Positions 1-6,644 of a stretch of DNA of 64,000 bases are shown piece after piece. The stretch is from positions 1-64,000 of the forward strand of contig CAZCSJ010000001.1 of assembly GCA_964501445.1 (NCBI GenBank), written 5' to 3'. The stretch comes from CAZCSJ01 sp964501445 (lineage in GTDB: Bacteria > Patescibacteriota > Minisyncoccia > Sungbacterales > HO2-52-23). Within the stretch, counting starts at the first letter, position 1. The number at the start of each line of letters is the position of its first letter. The notes below the pieces were generated by a model. That model was not told the origin of the DNA. It saw only the letters and a program-made list of their open reading frames with translations, and ran no database searches. Both the position numbers and the translations under genes were made by a program.

Positions 1-403
1 GAAAAAAATCCCAATTTTCAATTTTCCCGCCCGGCACATACCGCGATCCGAGCACAAGATCACACTCCCCCATCCGCGCGAGCATTTGCGGAATCACTGA
101 CGGGTCATGCGAGAGGTCGGCGTCCATCTGCACGATGAAGTCGGGCGCATCGGGCGATGCGAGAATTCTCTTGAACGCCTCGACGTACGCGGTCCCAAGC
201 CCTGCTTTTTCTTTCCGATGAACCACCTTCATGGGGTAGCGCCGCGCGAGATCATCCGCGAGCGCAGCCGTGCCGTCTGGTGAATTGTCGTCTACCACGA
301 CCATTGCGAGATTCGGAATCCCCAACGCAAAAATCTTCGCGGCAAGCATACGAAGATTCTCGCGTTCGTTATAGGTGGGGGTGATAACGGTAATGCGAGG
401 CAT
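1..403 (-). CDS. Family 2 glycosyltransferase, dolichol-phosphate mannosyltransferase-like (3' end cut by window)
   Basis: Reading the minus strand from the ATG at 403 gives an uninterrupted frame to the window edge, so about 134 residues are present. It opens with the GT-A nucleotide-binding start MPRITVITPTYNERENL. VVVDDNSPDG follows around residues 35-44 and the metal-binding DxD as QMDADLSHDP around 92-101, then LGSRYVPGG. This matches the polyprenyl-phosphate mannose/glucose synthase (DPM1) branch of GT2, which loads a sugar on a lipid carrier at the inner membrane face. The C-terminus, including any membrane anchor, is outside the window, so the donor sugar cannot be judged. It lies downstream of the HtrA gene across a 149-bp spacer. 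Confidence 0.9.
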   Translation of the reverse strand, partial: MPRITVITPTYNERENLRMLAAKIFALGIPNLAMVVVDDNSPDGTAALADDLARRYPMKVVHRKEKAGLGTAYVEAFKRILASPDAPDFIVQMDADLSHDPSVIPQMLARMGECDLVLGSRYVPGGKIENWDFF

Positions 404-552
404 ACTATAAATACTAGTATATCGTAAAGACCCCAATACGGCATTAATCCCCGACACACGTTCGGGGACTAATAATCAAACGTAAAAGTGGTGGGTCTCT
501 AGATTCTTCGCCTTCAGCTCAGAATGACAGTAGCGGCACGGTGCCGCACCAA

Positions 553-1821
553 TCATTTCCTCTCCTCCAACTTCACCTTCACCTCAAATTCCTTGCCATC
601 GCGAAATACTTTCAATGTCACCTCATCCCCCACATGATATTTCTGAATCAGCGTCACGAATGTCTGCTCGGGTGTGACTCGTTCGCCGTTAAGTTCAAGT
701 AGAATATCTCCCGACTTGAGTCCCGCTTTTGCCGCAGGTCCTCCGAGCACCACTGCCGGCTCATTGCCCGCGGGCGCCAAAAGCGCGCCGTAGTCGCGGC
801 CGAGTTTCTGTTTCTCCGCAAGGTCGGGGGTTACCACCGTGTAGCGGACGCCGATGAAGGGATAGGTAATCTTCCCTTCGCGCTGGATTCCCTCCAAATC
901 GCGCTTGGCTTTGTTGATTGGAATGGCAAACCCGATGTTTTCCGCGCCCTGTGCGATTGCGGTATTTATCGCAATCACCTCGCCGCGGATATTCAAAAGC
1001 GGCCCGCCCGAATTGCCCGGATTAATCGCGGCATCGGTCTGAATCAATTCCTGGAGTGTCTCGGGACCGCTTGAGGAGCCGCGCGCGACAACCGACCGAT
1101 GGAGTCCCGACACCACCCCCACCGACACGGTGTTGCGAAATTCGCCAAGAGCATTGCCAATCGCGATAACCGTCTGGCCGATTTTCACCCCGGATGAATC
1201 GCCAAGTTGCAAATGGGAAAACTTCTCTCCTTCAATCTTTAACACCGCGATGTCGTTTACCGGATCGCGCGCCATCACTTTTGCCTCTTTCTTCCGGCCG
1301 TCATTCATGAGTACCGTGTAGGATGCCTCGCGATCTTCCACCACGTGTTTATTGGTAAGCACCATGCCGTCTGCGGACACAATAAATCCCGTTCCCGCAG
1401 AAACGTCTCTGCGCTCAGTTCCACGCTGGCGAAACTGCGGAATACGCACTCCGGAATCGCCGCCAAAGAAATCCTGCAAGAGAGGGTCGTCTGAAAACGG
1501 ATCAACGTAGAAGCGCTCTATCACGGGAATGTCTTTTGACGCCACCACGCTCACCACCGCGGGCGATGCCTCCTCAACGGTTTTTACCACCAGCTCATCG
1601 GCGCGAAACACCCGCTCCTGCACTTCGGTGGTCGTGGTCCCCACAATCCGCTCCAAAATTTTCTGGGGGCGATTGAAAAAGAAAGGCTCGGATGCGCTCT
1701 CCGATTCAAAAATCGGCCCGAGCACGCCAAGGGTCAGAGTCGTCCCAATGAGCGACACCACAAAACTCATAATCACCGTGAAGAGAATCAGCTGTTGGGT
1801 TGTGGGATGATTTTCCTTCAT
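553..1821 (-). CDS. htrA: HtrA/DegP-type serine protease with one PDZ domain, membrane anchored
   Basis: 422 residues. An N-terminal hydrophobic helix (about residues 11-36) acts as signal anchor and puts the enzyme on the outer face of the membrane. The trypsin-like domain follows, with catalytic His159 in TNKHVV, Asp190 in VNDIAVLKI and Ser271 in GNSGGPL. A single C-terminal PDZ domain (about 340-420) contains GGPAAKAGLKSGDILLELNG. This is the standard HtrA layout for degrading or refolding damaged exported proteins. The start codon overlaps the nfu stop by 4 bp, indicating translational coupling at the end of an oxidative-stress/Fe-S gene group. All three catalytic residues are intact. Confidence 0.95.
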   Translation of the reverse strand: MKENHPTTQQLILFTVIMSFVVSLIGTTLTLGVLGPIFESESASEPFFFNRPQKILERIVGTTTTEVQERVFRADELVVKTVEEASPAVVSVVASKDIPVIERFYVDPFSDDPLLQDFFGGDSGVRIPQFRQRGTERRDVSAGTGFIVSADGMVLTNKHVVEDREASYTVLMNDGRKKEAKVMARDPVNDIAVLKIEGEKFSHLQLGDSSGVKIGQTVIAIGNALGEFRNTVSVGVVSGLHRSVVARGSSSGPETLQELIQTDAAINPGNSGGPLLNIRGEVIAINTAIAQGAENIGFAIPINKAKRDLEGIQREGKITYPFIGVRYTVVTPDLAEKQKLGRDYGALLAPAGNEPAVVLGGPAAKAGLKSGDILLELNGERVTPEQTFVTLIQKYHVGDEVTLKVFRDGKEFEVKVKLEERK

Positions 1822-2036
1822 AGTGCTTCAACCCGCTCTACTCCTTCTACGCGGGATTTCAAAAGTTCTTCCACTCCTGCCTTCAAAGTGATCTCTGAAA
1901 GCGGACAGTGGCTGCAAGTACCAAGCATTTTTACATAAACCACACCACTCTCGAACTTCACAAATTGAATATCGCCGAGGTGGCTTGCGATGTACGGCCG
2001 AAGTTCCGCTATGGCGTTTTGGATATTTTCCTCCAT
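1818..2036 (-). CDS. NifU-like C-terminal domain (Nfu) Fe-S carrier
   Basis: 72 residues comprising just the Nfu domain. The cluster-binding CxxC motif is seen as GTCSHCPLSEITLKAGVE, near residues 40-57. Nfu proteins bind a cluster at a dimer interface and pass it from the scaffold to target apoproteins. The gene lies between sodX and htrA and overlaps htrA by 4 bp. It belongs functionally with the Suf genes further up the same strand. No other domain is fused, unlike proteobacterial NfuA, which has an extra A-type domain. Confidence 0.92.
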   Translation of the reverse strand: MEENIQNAIAELRPYIASHLGDIQFVKFESGVVYVKMLGTCSHCPLSEITLKAGVEELLKSRVEGVERVEAL

Positions 2037-2050
2037 GAATGAGTAACTCT

Positions 2051-2077
2051 CCTGTACCGATCTAAGATCGGTACAGG
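2051..2077. repeat. 27-nt perfect palindrome overlapping the sodX 3' end; twin of 27515-27541
   Basis: Two 13-nt arms (CCTGTACCGATCT and its complement) surround a single A. The sodX stop lies inside it, at 2062-2064. The same core GTACCGATCTAAGATCGGTAC recurs after the PheRS gene. Position at gene 3' ends suggests a terminator or 3'-end stabilising hairpin, but no strong T-tract follows on the minus strand. Confidence 0.7.
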
Positions 2078-2379
2078 ATTTTCCCTAAAATCTGATGTTT
2101 CCCAATAAGACCAAAATCGCGGCTGGAGGACCCCCACGACACCTCGCCTTCCATTATATACCCGCCGGGTTCTCTCCCTACAACTTTTTTCACGAAAATC
2201 TTTTTTTGGTTCTTCGGATTTCTGAATACGGCGATATCTCCCGCGCGGAGCGGGAAAAGATTACTCGCGAAGTAGCGCCTGCCCGGAATCAATCGCGGCC
2301 ACATGCTCCCCCCTTCCACATGGACGAGAAAGAAAACGTACTTAAAATAACGTGTCAGTAATAACTTGATATGCTTCAT
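2062..2379 (-). CDS. sodX: SodX: S26-type peptidase maturing nickel superoxide dismutase
   Basis: 105 residues. This is a short S24/S26 signal-peptidase-like protein with the catalytic Ser25 in EGGSMWPRLIPG and the general-base Lys64 in IFVKKVVG. The N-terminus is moderately hydrophobic. In known nickel-SOD systems a dedicated peptidase of this type removes the SodN leader so that His1 becomes the new N-terminus and can bind nickel. The assignment rests mainly on the partner: the gene overlaps the 3' end of sodN by 38 bp and follows it directly. The overlap is long for a coupled pair, so a later non-ATG start is possible. Confidence 0.9.
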   Translation of the reverse strand: MKHIKLLLTRYFKYVFFLVHVEGGSMWPRLIPGRRYFASNLFPLRAGDIAVFRNPKNQKKIFVKKVVGREPGGYIMEGEVSWGSSSRDFGLIGKHQILGKILYRS

Positions 2380-2824
2380 ATTTCTCCGGCGATTTCTTTA
2401 CGTCATAAAATACCTTTGCAATTTCATCCACCGCCACATTGAGTTCGCGCGCGGCATCCTCGCTGACCCCCTGTCTATTTTTTGAACAGAGTTCCGTCGC
2501 ACTCCAAAACATATCGTGCAGACGCGGATATTTTTCAAAATGCTCCCGCTTGAAAAAATCAACCCAGAGCGTATGGAGTTCATCCTCGCATTTATGGCAA
2601 TGGTCCTCTTTCACTTTAATCCGGCGCACCACCATATTGTGGTAGGCATTGAGCACATGCGGGTCCTCAAAATTATCCGGCACCTTGAGTTCCGCAAGTT
2701 GCATTACCATTCGTAGCACGGTTTGCGCGGCAATCTTTGCGGGCGTCGGGTCGTAAATGCCACAGGGAATGTCACAGTGGGCTTCGGCGGTTACTGTTGG
2801 AAGAATCTTTTGCAATAAATTCAT
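2342..2824 (-). CDS. sodN: SodN: nickel-containing superoxide dismutase precursor
   Basis: 160 residues from the ATG at 2824. The leader MNLLQKILPTVTAEA is followed immediately by the nickel hook HCDIPCGIYDP. In the mature enzyme this supplies the N-terminal amine and imidazole of His1 and the thiolates of Cys2 and Cys6 that bind Ni. The rest is the helical bundle expected of Ni-SOD, here about 145 residues after cleavage, somewhat longer than the roughly 117 of the Streptomyces enzyme. It converts superoxide to oxygen and peroxide. A longer reading frame runs upstream through the dispersed repeat and has no SodN homology, so it was not used as the start. It is coupled to sodX. Confidence 0.95.
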   Translation of the reverse strand: MNLLQKILPTVTAEAHCDIPCGIYDPTPAKIAAQTVLRMVMQLAELKVPDNFEDPHVLNAYHNMVVRRIKVKEDHCHKCEDELHTLWVDFFKREHFEKYPRLHDMFWSATELCSKNRQGVSEDAARELNVAVDEIAKVFYDVKKSPEKYEAYQVITDTLF

Positions 2825-2835
2825 GGTGGTGATCG

Positions 2836-2921
2836 CGATGCCAATATACGAATGCATACTAATTATACTAATCCTTTCCATTGTTATTCGTATCATTGGT
2901 ATAATTCGTATATTCGCATCG
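2836..2921 (-). repeat. AT-rich imperfect palindrome, copy 1 of 6, upstream of sodN
   Basis: The left end CGATGCCAATATACGAATGC and the complement of the right end (CGATGCGAATATACGAATTA) form inverted arms of about 36 nt. The element lies 11 bp upstream of the sodN start. See copies at 15022, 37487, 49703, 52520 and 61285. Confidence 0.85.
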
Positions 2922-2924
2922 GTT

Positions 2925-3176
2925 CTAAGGATAAATCTGCTTCCCTTCCTCGTCAAACACCAAAATCGCTCTCGTGGGGCAGGATTTTGCCGCCAAAAGA
3001 ATCGTCTCGTCATCCGCTCCCTTATCATTATATACCACTGCTTTATTCTCGCCGTCCAATTCAAACACACCGGGCGCCACCGCAATGCAGGAAGCGGCGC
3101 CGATGCAGAGGTTTCTGTCCACCACAATCTTGCCGATTTTAAGAGGTTTCTTCTGTGATTCGTTTGAATCAGACAT
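2925..3176 (-). CDS. Small single-cluster ferredoxin, probably [3Fe-4S] type
   Basis: 83 residues. The cluster motif reads DRNLCIGAASCIAVAP: Cys24 and Cys30 are present, but the position that would be the second Cys is Ala27. The distal Cys66 is in AAKSCPTRAI. This three-cysteine pattern is typical of [3Fe-4S] ferredoxins such as the actinobacterial P450 partners. It is a soluble electron carrier. Its place between sufU and sodN suggests it supplies electrons for cluster assembly or redox defence, but no dedicated reductase is visible. The stop codon lies 3 bp from the dispersed palindrome at 2836-2921. Confidence 0.88.
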   Translation of the reverse strand: MSDSNESQKKPLKIGKIVVDRNLCIGAASCIAVAPGVFELDGENKAVVYNDKGADDETILLAAKSCPTRAILVFDEEGKQIYP

Positions 3177-3239
3177 ACAAGTTTCTTGAATTATGAAGTA
3201 TGAATTAGGAATTATGGAACATAGAAAAGCGTCCTTACT

Positions 3240-3623
3240 TCATAATTCTTGCTTCTTAATTCTAATGAGCTGAAGGCTCATTTTAAGCGCCTCATACGGA
3301 AGCAATACGCACTTCAGCCGCGAGGGTGACGGCATTTCGCCGTAGAGTGCCAAAACGTAATCGGCCGTAATCTTTTGAAGCTCCGTGAGCGACTTCCCTA
3401 TCACATTTTCGCATAGTAAATCGGCAGAGGCAAGTGTGAGCGCACATCCCTGCCCGTCAAACCTCGCATCCGCGACTTGCACTCTCCCCTCATCAAGCTT
3501 CATATATAGCACAATCTCGTCCCCGCAAAGGGAATTCACCACCTCGGCCTGCGCATCGGCTTTCTGGAGCACCCCTTTACGCCGCGGGAATTTATAGCGC
3601 TCAATTATTGCTTCCCTATACAT
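3240..3623 (-). CDS. sufU: SufU/IscU-type Fe-S scaffold
   Basis: 127 residues. It shows the three conserved cysteines of U-type scaffolds: Cys33 in NSLCGDEI (with the Asp that accompanies it), Cys60 in GQGCALTLASADLL and Cys105 in LKCVLLPYEAL. SufU accepts sulfur from SufS or acts as its zinc-dependent sulfur acceptor before transfer to SufBCD. It is transcribed away from the small plus-strand gene at 3688, sharing the 64-bp spacer between them. sufS lies beyond that gene, so the Suf genes are split by an inserted plus-strand unit. Confidence 0.92.
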   Translation of the reverse strand: MYREAIIERYKFPRRKGVLQKADAQAEVVNSLCGDEIVLYMKLDEGRVQVADARFDGQGCALTLASADLLCENVIGKSLTELQKITADYVLALYGEMPSPSRLKCVLLPYEALKMSLQLIRIKKQEL

Positions 3624-3628
3624 ATCAG

Positions 3629-3657
3629 TTGAAAATAACAGGAATTGGTTCTTAAAT
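3629..3657 (+). promoter_or_regulatory. Promoter of the 3688 gene
   Basis: TTGAAA at 3629-3634 and TTAAAT at 3652-3657, separated by 17 bp. A strong ribosome-binding site (GGGAGGAAG) ends about 6 nt before the ATG at 3688, one of the few clear Shine-Dalgarno sites in this window. Confidence 0.55.
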
Positions 3658-3687
3658 AAAGATAGGACAAAGAGGGAGGAAGTAAAG

Positions 3688-4053
3688 ATGAAGTGGCTTT
3701 TGTTACCCCTGGCAGGTAGTGTAGTGTTGTTGGGAATCGCAGTGATAATTGCCGACCATTTTGTAAAAAAGGTGGTTTATGCTGCAAAAGATTATCACGA
3801 TCGAGGAGAATTGCGGAGATTAGAAGATTTCCTTAAGAGCGACAAAACTCGGTCCACGCTCCCGGGAAGAAAAAACACTTGGTTGGGCCGGGCGTATACT
3901 ATTCTTATAGGAAAAAGGCTCTTCGCTTTTTACGATACCTCCATTTTTCTGATAGCCCGTTCGCTTCTCGCGACCAGCACGAATAATGGAAACGGCGGCG
4001 CAAAACGGGCATATCCCGACTTTGAGTCGCTCCAAAAAGCAGTCGTGAGGTGA
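3688..4053 (+). CDS. Small membrane-anchored protein of unknown function
   Basis: 121 residues with no recognised domain. An N-terminal hydrophobic helix (about 2-23, WLLLPLAGSVVLLGIAVIIA) anchors a basic, mostly helical remainder. The reading frame is supported by a promoter, a strong Shine-Dalgarno site and a rho-independent terminator 14 bp after the stop. It is a complete plus-strand monocistronic unit dropped between the minus-strand sufS and sufU genes, and its expression signals differ from those of its neighbours. It may be a recent insertion. Confidence 0.65.
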   Translation: MKWLLLPLAGSVVLLGIAVIIADHFVKKVVYAAKDYHDRGELRRLEDFLKSDKTRSTLPGRKNTWLGRAYTILIGKRLFAFYDTSIFLIARSLLATSTNNGNGGAKRAYPDFESLQKAVVR

Positions 4054-4066
4054 CTACTCTGCAATT

Positions 4067-4094
4067 GGCCATCCTTCGGGGTGGCCTTGTTTTT
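4067..4094 (+). terminator. Rho-independent terminator of the 3688 gene
   Basis: GGCCATCC, loop TTCG, GGGTGGCC, then TTGTTTTT. It starts 14 bp after the stop codon. Confidence 0.9.
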
Positions 4095-4122
4095 ACCCTA
4101 GAAGAAAGGGGGAAGGAAGTAG

Positions 4123-4149
4123 ATGACGAAATGTGAATATGTCACATAA
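4123..4149 (+). other. Eight-codon ORF with strong Shine-Dalgarno, possible leader remnant
   Basis: ATG ACG AAA TGT GAA TAT GTC ACA TAA is preceded by GGGGGAAGGAAGTAG. The spacing and sequence echo the start region of the 3688 gene. It runs into the palindrome at 4137-4176. It may be a remnant of duplication or a leader peptide; there is no evidence of function. Confidence 0.25.
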
Positions 4150-4176
4150 TACGCTCGAGCGTATTATGTGACATAT
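4137..4176. terminator. Perfect 40-bp palindrome, probable bidirectional terminator between convergent genes
   Basis: Two 20-nt arms meet at CTCGAG (4154-4159). It lies 18 bp beyond the sufS stop and downstream of the plus-strand 3688 gene, so it serves convergent transcription. T-tracts are weak on both sides. Confidence 0.6.
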
Positions 4177-4194
4177 TGATTTTAATCACACTAT

Positions 4195-5439
4195 TTACTC
4201 CCCAAATAATTTCGCGGCTTGACAAAGCCCCTCCGCCGCGCGGTCAATGTCGTTTCTATCATTATAGAGATAAAAACTCATGCGCGCGGATGCGGGAATC
4301 TTTAACTTCTTATGCAACGGCCGCGCGCAATGGTCGCCCGAACGGATCATCACTCCTTTTTCATCAAGCAAGCTCCCGATGTCGTGCGGATGTATTCCTT
4401 CTATAGTAAACGTAATCATGCCGCTCCTCTTCTGCACATCACGCGGGCCGAGAAGCGAGAATCCCGACACCTTCTCTAACTTCTCAAGTGCGTACCCGAT
4501 TAACTCTTTTTCATGCGCGCGCACATCCTCCATTCCAATCTCCTGCAAATACCGCACCGCCTCGCCAAGACCAATGGCACCGGCAATATGCGGAGTCCCT
4601 GCCTCAAACTTCAAGGGTGGCGGCTGAAAGGTGCTGTATTCCCAATGCACGTCTTCAATCATCTCGCCGCCGGTCAAAAACGGCGGCATTTTTTCTAAAA
4701 GTTCATAGCGCCCCCAGAGAACCCCAATCCCCGTGGGACCGAGCATTTTGTGGCCGGAAAATACATAAAAATCCGCGCCAAGTTCCGCCACATTCACAGG
4801 GAGATGCGGCACTGCCTGCGCGCCGTCCACGACTACGATGGCACCCGCTTCGTGCGCCCGCGCGGCAATCTCTTTCACGGGGTTTATCGTCCCAAACACA
4901 TTTGAAACGTGCGTGAGCGAGATAATTTTGATATTCCGCTCGCGCAAAAACTTCGGGAAATTCTCCGCATCCCATACCAATTCTCCTGTGGCGGGATCAA
5001 ACGAGAGAAAATGAAGGCGAAGTTTCCTTTCTTTTGCTACTTGCTGCCACGGCACGAGATTCGCATGGTGCTCCATTTCTGTGAGCAAAATCCCCTCGCC
5101 CTCGCGGAGAAAGTGGCGCGCGTAGCTCGCGACAAGAAGATTCAACGCTTCCGTAGCGCCCTTGGTAAAAATAACTTCTTCTCTGCGGGGTGCTGCAATA
5201 AACCCCGCAACCGCATCCCGCGCCGCCTCAAACTCCTGCGTTGCTTTCTCGGCAATGGAATACACACCCCGATGCACATTCGCGGAGTATTCTGAATAAT
5301 AGCGGCTGACCGCATCAATCACGCGCCGTGGTTTAAGTGAGGTCGCCGCAGAATCGAGGTACACAAAATCACGCCCTTCTCGGGCGGCATGCTCATAAAT
5401 CGGAAAATCACCTTGGATATCCTTACCTAACATACCCAT
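4195..5439 (-). CDS. sufS: SufS cysteine desulfurase
   Basis: 414 residues, full length for class II PLP-dependent desulfurases. The PLP lysine is Lys231 in FSGHKMLGPTGIG and the persulfide-forming Cys371 is in RSGDHCARP. TEMEHHANLVPW (120-131) carries the cofactor-stacking His. It releases sulfur from cysteine to feed SufU and SufBCD. The start is either the ATG at 5439 or the one at 5433; a TATTAT hexamer 7 nt before the second favours 5433 as a leaderless start. Between it and sufD lies the brnTA pair. Confidence 0.96.
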   Translation of the reverse strand: MGMLGKDIQGDFPIYEHAAREGRDFVYLDSAATSLKPRRVIDAVSRYYSEYSANVHRGVYSIAEKATQEFEAARDAVAGFIAAPRREEVIFTKGATEALNLLVASYARHFLREGEGILLTEMEHHANLVPWQQVAKERKLRLHFLSFDPATGELVWDAENFPKFLRERNIKIISLTHVSNVFGTINPVKEIAARAHEAGAIVVVDGAQAVPHLPVNVAELGADFYVFSGHKMLGPTGIGVLWGRYELLEKMPPFLTGGEMIEDVHWEYSTFQPPPLKFEAGTPHIAGAIGLGEAVRYLQEIGMEDVRAHEKELIGYALEKLEKVSGFSLLGPRDVQKRSGMITFTIEGIHPHDIGSLLDEKGVMIRSGDHCARPLHKKLKIPASARMSFYLYNDRNDIDRAAEGLCQAAKLFGE

Positions 5440-5466
5440 TATAATAGTATGCTCGCCTCACTGTTT

Positions 5467-5733
5467 TTATCTGCGATGCGATAACTCTCGAGCAATATAT
5501 TCTTTGATGAGCGATTGATAGGGAATATGCAGTTCATTTGCGCGTTCCTTCAAGCGTATCAGAAGGTATTCGGGAATACGCAACGCAATAGACCGCGAGG
5601 ACGGTTTTAAATTGGGGAAAGAGACGGATTCAAAATCGTTTTTATTAAAATAACGGGAGAGGTCTGCCTTCGCCCAAAATCGCCGCTCCTTATCCTCGTT
5701 TTTGTATTTTTTCACACTAAGTTTTTTCTTCAT
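5467..5733 (-). CDS. brnA: BrnA-like antitoxin
   Basis: 88 residues from the ATG at 5733. The C-terminal half (SRSIALRIPEYLLIRLKERA and onward) has the ribbon-helix-helix pattern of CopG/BrnA antitoxins, preceded by a charged toxin-binding stretch. It overlaps the toxin gene by 17 bp, as expected for a translationally coupled brnTA pair. Antitoxins of this kind neutralise the ribonuclease toxin and repress their own promoter. A longer upstream frame exists but covers the toxin gene antiparallel to its meaning and was rejected. Confidence 0.85.
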   Translation of the reverse strand: MKKKLSVKKYKNEDKERRFWAKADLSRYFNKNDFESVSFPNLKPSSRSIALRIPEYLLIRLKERANELHIPYQSLIKEYIARELSHRR

Positions 5734-6013
5734 ACAAATGTCTTTCCTTTGTATTGATATCGCGGGCCGAAATGACCCGAATCCGACCTTTGCGGATGGT
5801 AAACACAAGAAAAAGGAGTCGGGATACGCGTGTTCTACCAAACAAGATATATCGTGGTTCCCTCCCCGAATGAAACGTGTCTTTAGCGATCTTCTTATCG
5901 GGGTCAAAAAACACTTCTTCACATTCGCCGTCAGTCACACCGTGATTCTTAAGATTTTTGCCGCTATTTCCCGCATCCCACTCAAACTCAAGATGCTGTC
6001 GAAATACACGCAT
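5717..6013 (-). CDS. brnT: BrnT-like ribonuclease toxin
   Basis: 98 residues with the BrnT signature. FEWDAGNSGKNLKNHGV comes near the start, then a D..HS..E.RYILFG segment, then LFLVFTIRKGRIRVISARD and KERHLYEE. BrnT is a small RelE-like-fold RNase that stops growth when BrnA is degraded. The start ATG at 6013 lies 6 nt after a -10 element, so the message is probably leaderless. The pair is inserted between sufD and sufS and has its own promoter overlapping the sufD stop. Confidence 0.92.
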   Translation of the reverse strand: MRVFRQHLEFEWDAGNSGKNLKNHGVTDGECEEVFFDPDKKIAKDTFHSGREPRYILFGRTRVSRLLFLVFTIRKGRIRVISARDINTKERHLYEEKT

Positions 6014-6019
6014 GTGTCA

Positions 6020-6048
6020 AGTGTATATACTAAATGATACAGTGTCAA
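6020..6048 (-). promoter_or_regulatory. brnTA promoter with direct repeats
   Basis: TTGACA (6048-6043), 17-bp spacer, TACACT (6025-6020); the start codon follows 6 nt later. GTGTCAA occurs twice on the plus strand (6014-6020 and 6042-6048), 28 bp apart and flanking the promoter. These are candidate BrnA operator half-sites. Confidence 0.65.
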
Positions 6049-6638
6049 CTCCCCCTCACCATATCCAGATGTAACGGCAAACGGAGAAAGCCGTCAATGA
6101 GCATGCGTTCGGCGTCTCGTGCGGGAATCCCGCGGCTTTGGAGATAAAAAAGTTCCTCTGCGCTTATTTTGCCGACCGACACCTCGTGCCGCGCGCTCGC
6201 GACATTTTTATTCAAAATCTCAAGCTTGGGAATTGGCTTTGCTTTGGCTTCGTCGGAGAGCAGAAGCGCGCGGTATGAAAGCATGCTGGATGCGCCCTCC
6301 GCATCGCCCTCCATCCGAATCAATCCGTCAAACGCAGAGGTGGCGCGATCCGCAAGCACCGAGCGGATCTCTATATGACACTTCGTATGCGGTGCGGCCT
6401 GTACCACGCGGATGGCAACATTTTCACTCTCTTCATTTTTGCCAGAAAATCTGCCGAAAATAGAAAGTGACGCATACGACCCGGACAAATGCGCGTTGAG
6501 CGAAAGCGTCTTGTTTCCCCCAAACAGCACCATCACCTCCTCCTTTTCTTTTATATCAAGCGTCTCTGTAGTCGCATCGGGCCGTAGAGCGATAATTTTT
6601 GATTTTTCATTTGTCATTTTAATTTTTGATTTTTGCAT
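6045..6638 (-). CDS. sufD: SufD-like component of the SufBCD scaffold (short)
   Basis: 197 residues, much shorter than E. coli SufD (about 420). It keeps the beta-helix core and the C-terminal signature ISAEELFYLQSRGIPARDAERMLIDGF, which is shared with SufB. SufD pairs with SufB and two SufC ATPases to form the cluster-assembly complex. It follows sufB by 6 bp, so the two are co-transcribed. The short length is a reduced form also expected in small-genome lineages; no frameshift is seen. Confidence 0.9.
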   Translation of the reverse strand: MQKSKIKMTNEKSKIIALRPDATTETLDIKEKEEVMVLFGGNKTLSLNAHLSGSYASLSIFGRFSGKNEESENVAIRVVQAAPHTKCHIEIRSVLADRATSAFDGLIRMEGDAEGASSMLSYRALLLSDEAKAKPIPKLEILNKNVASARHEVSVGKISAEELFYLQSRGIPARDAERMLIDGFLRLPLHLDMVRGS

Positions 6639-6644
6639 TTTGAT

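Noticed and set aside
448..468. TCCCCGA/TCGGGGA stem-loop as terminator of htrA
   Set aside because: No T-tract on either strand and 85 bp from the stop codon.
2825..3127. Longer N-terminus of SodN
   Set aside because: It overlaps the ferredoxin gene out of frame and the palindrome; the nickel hook needs a short leader, which the ATG at 2824 provides.
5734..5922. N-terminal extension of BrnA
   Set aside because: The extra residues come from the toxin gene read in another frame; the ATG at 5733 gives the usual antitoxin length and a short overlap.
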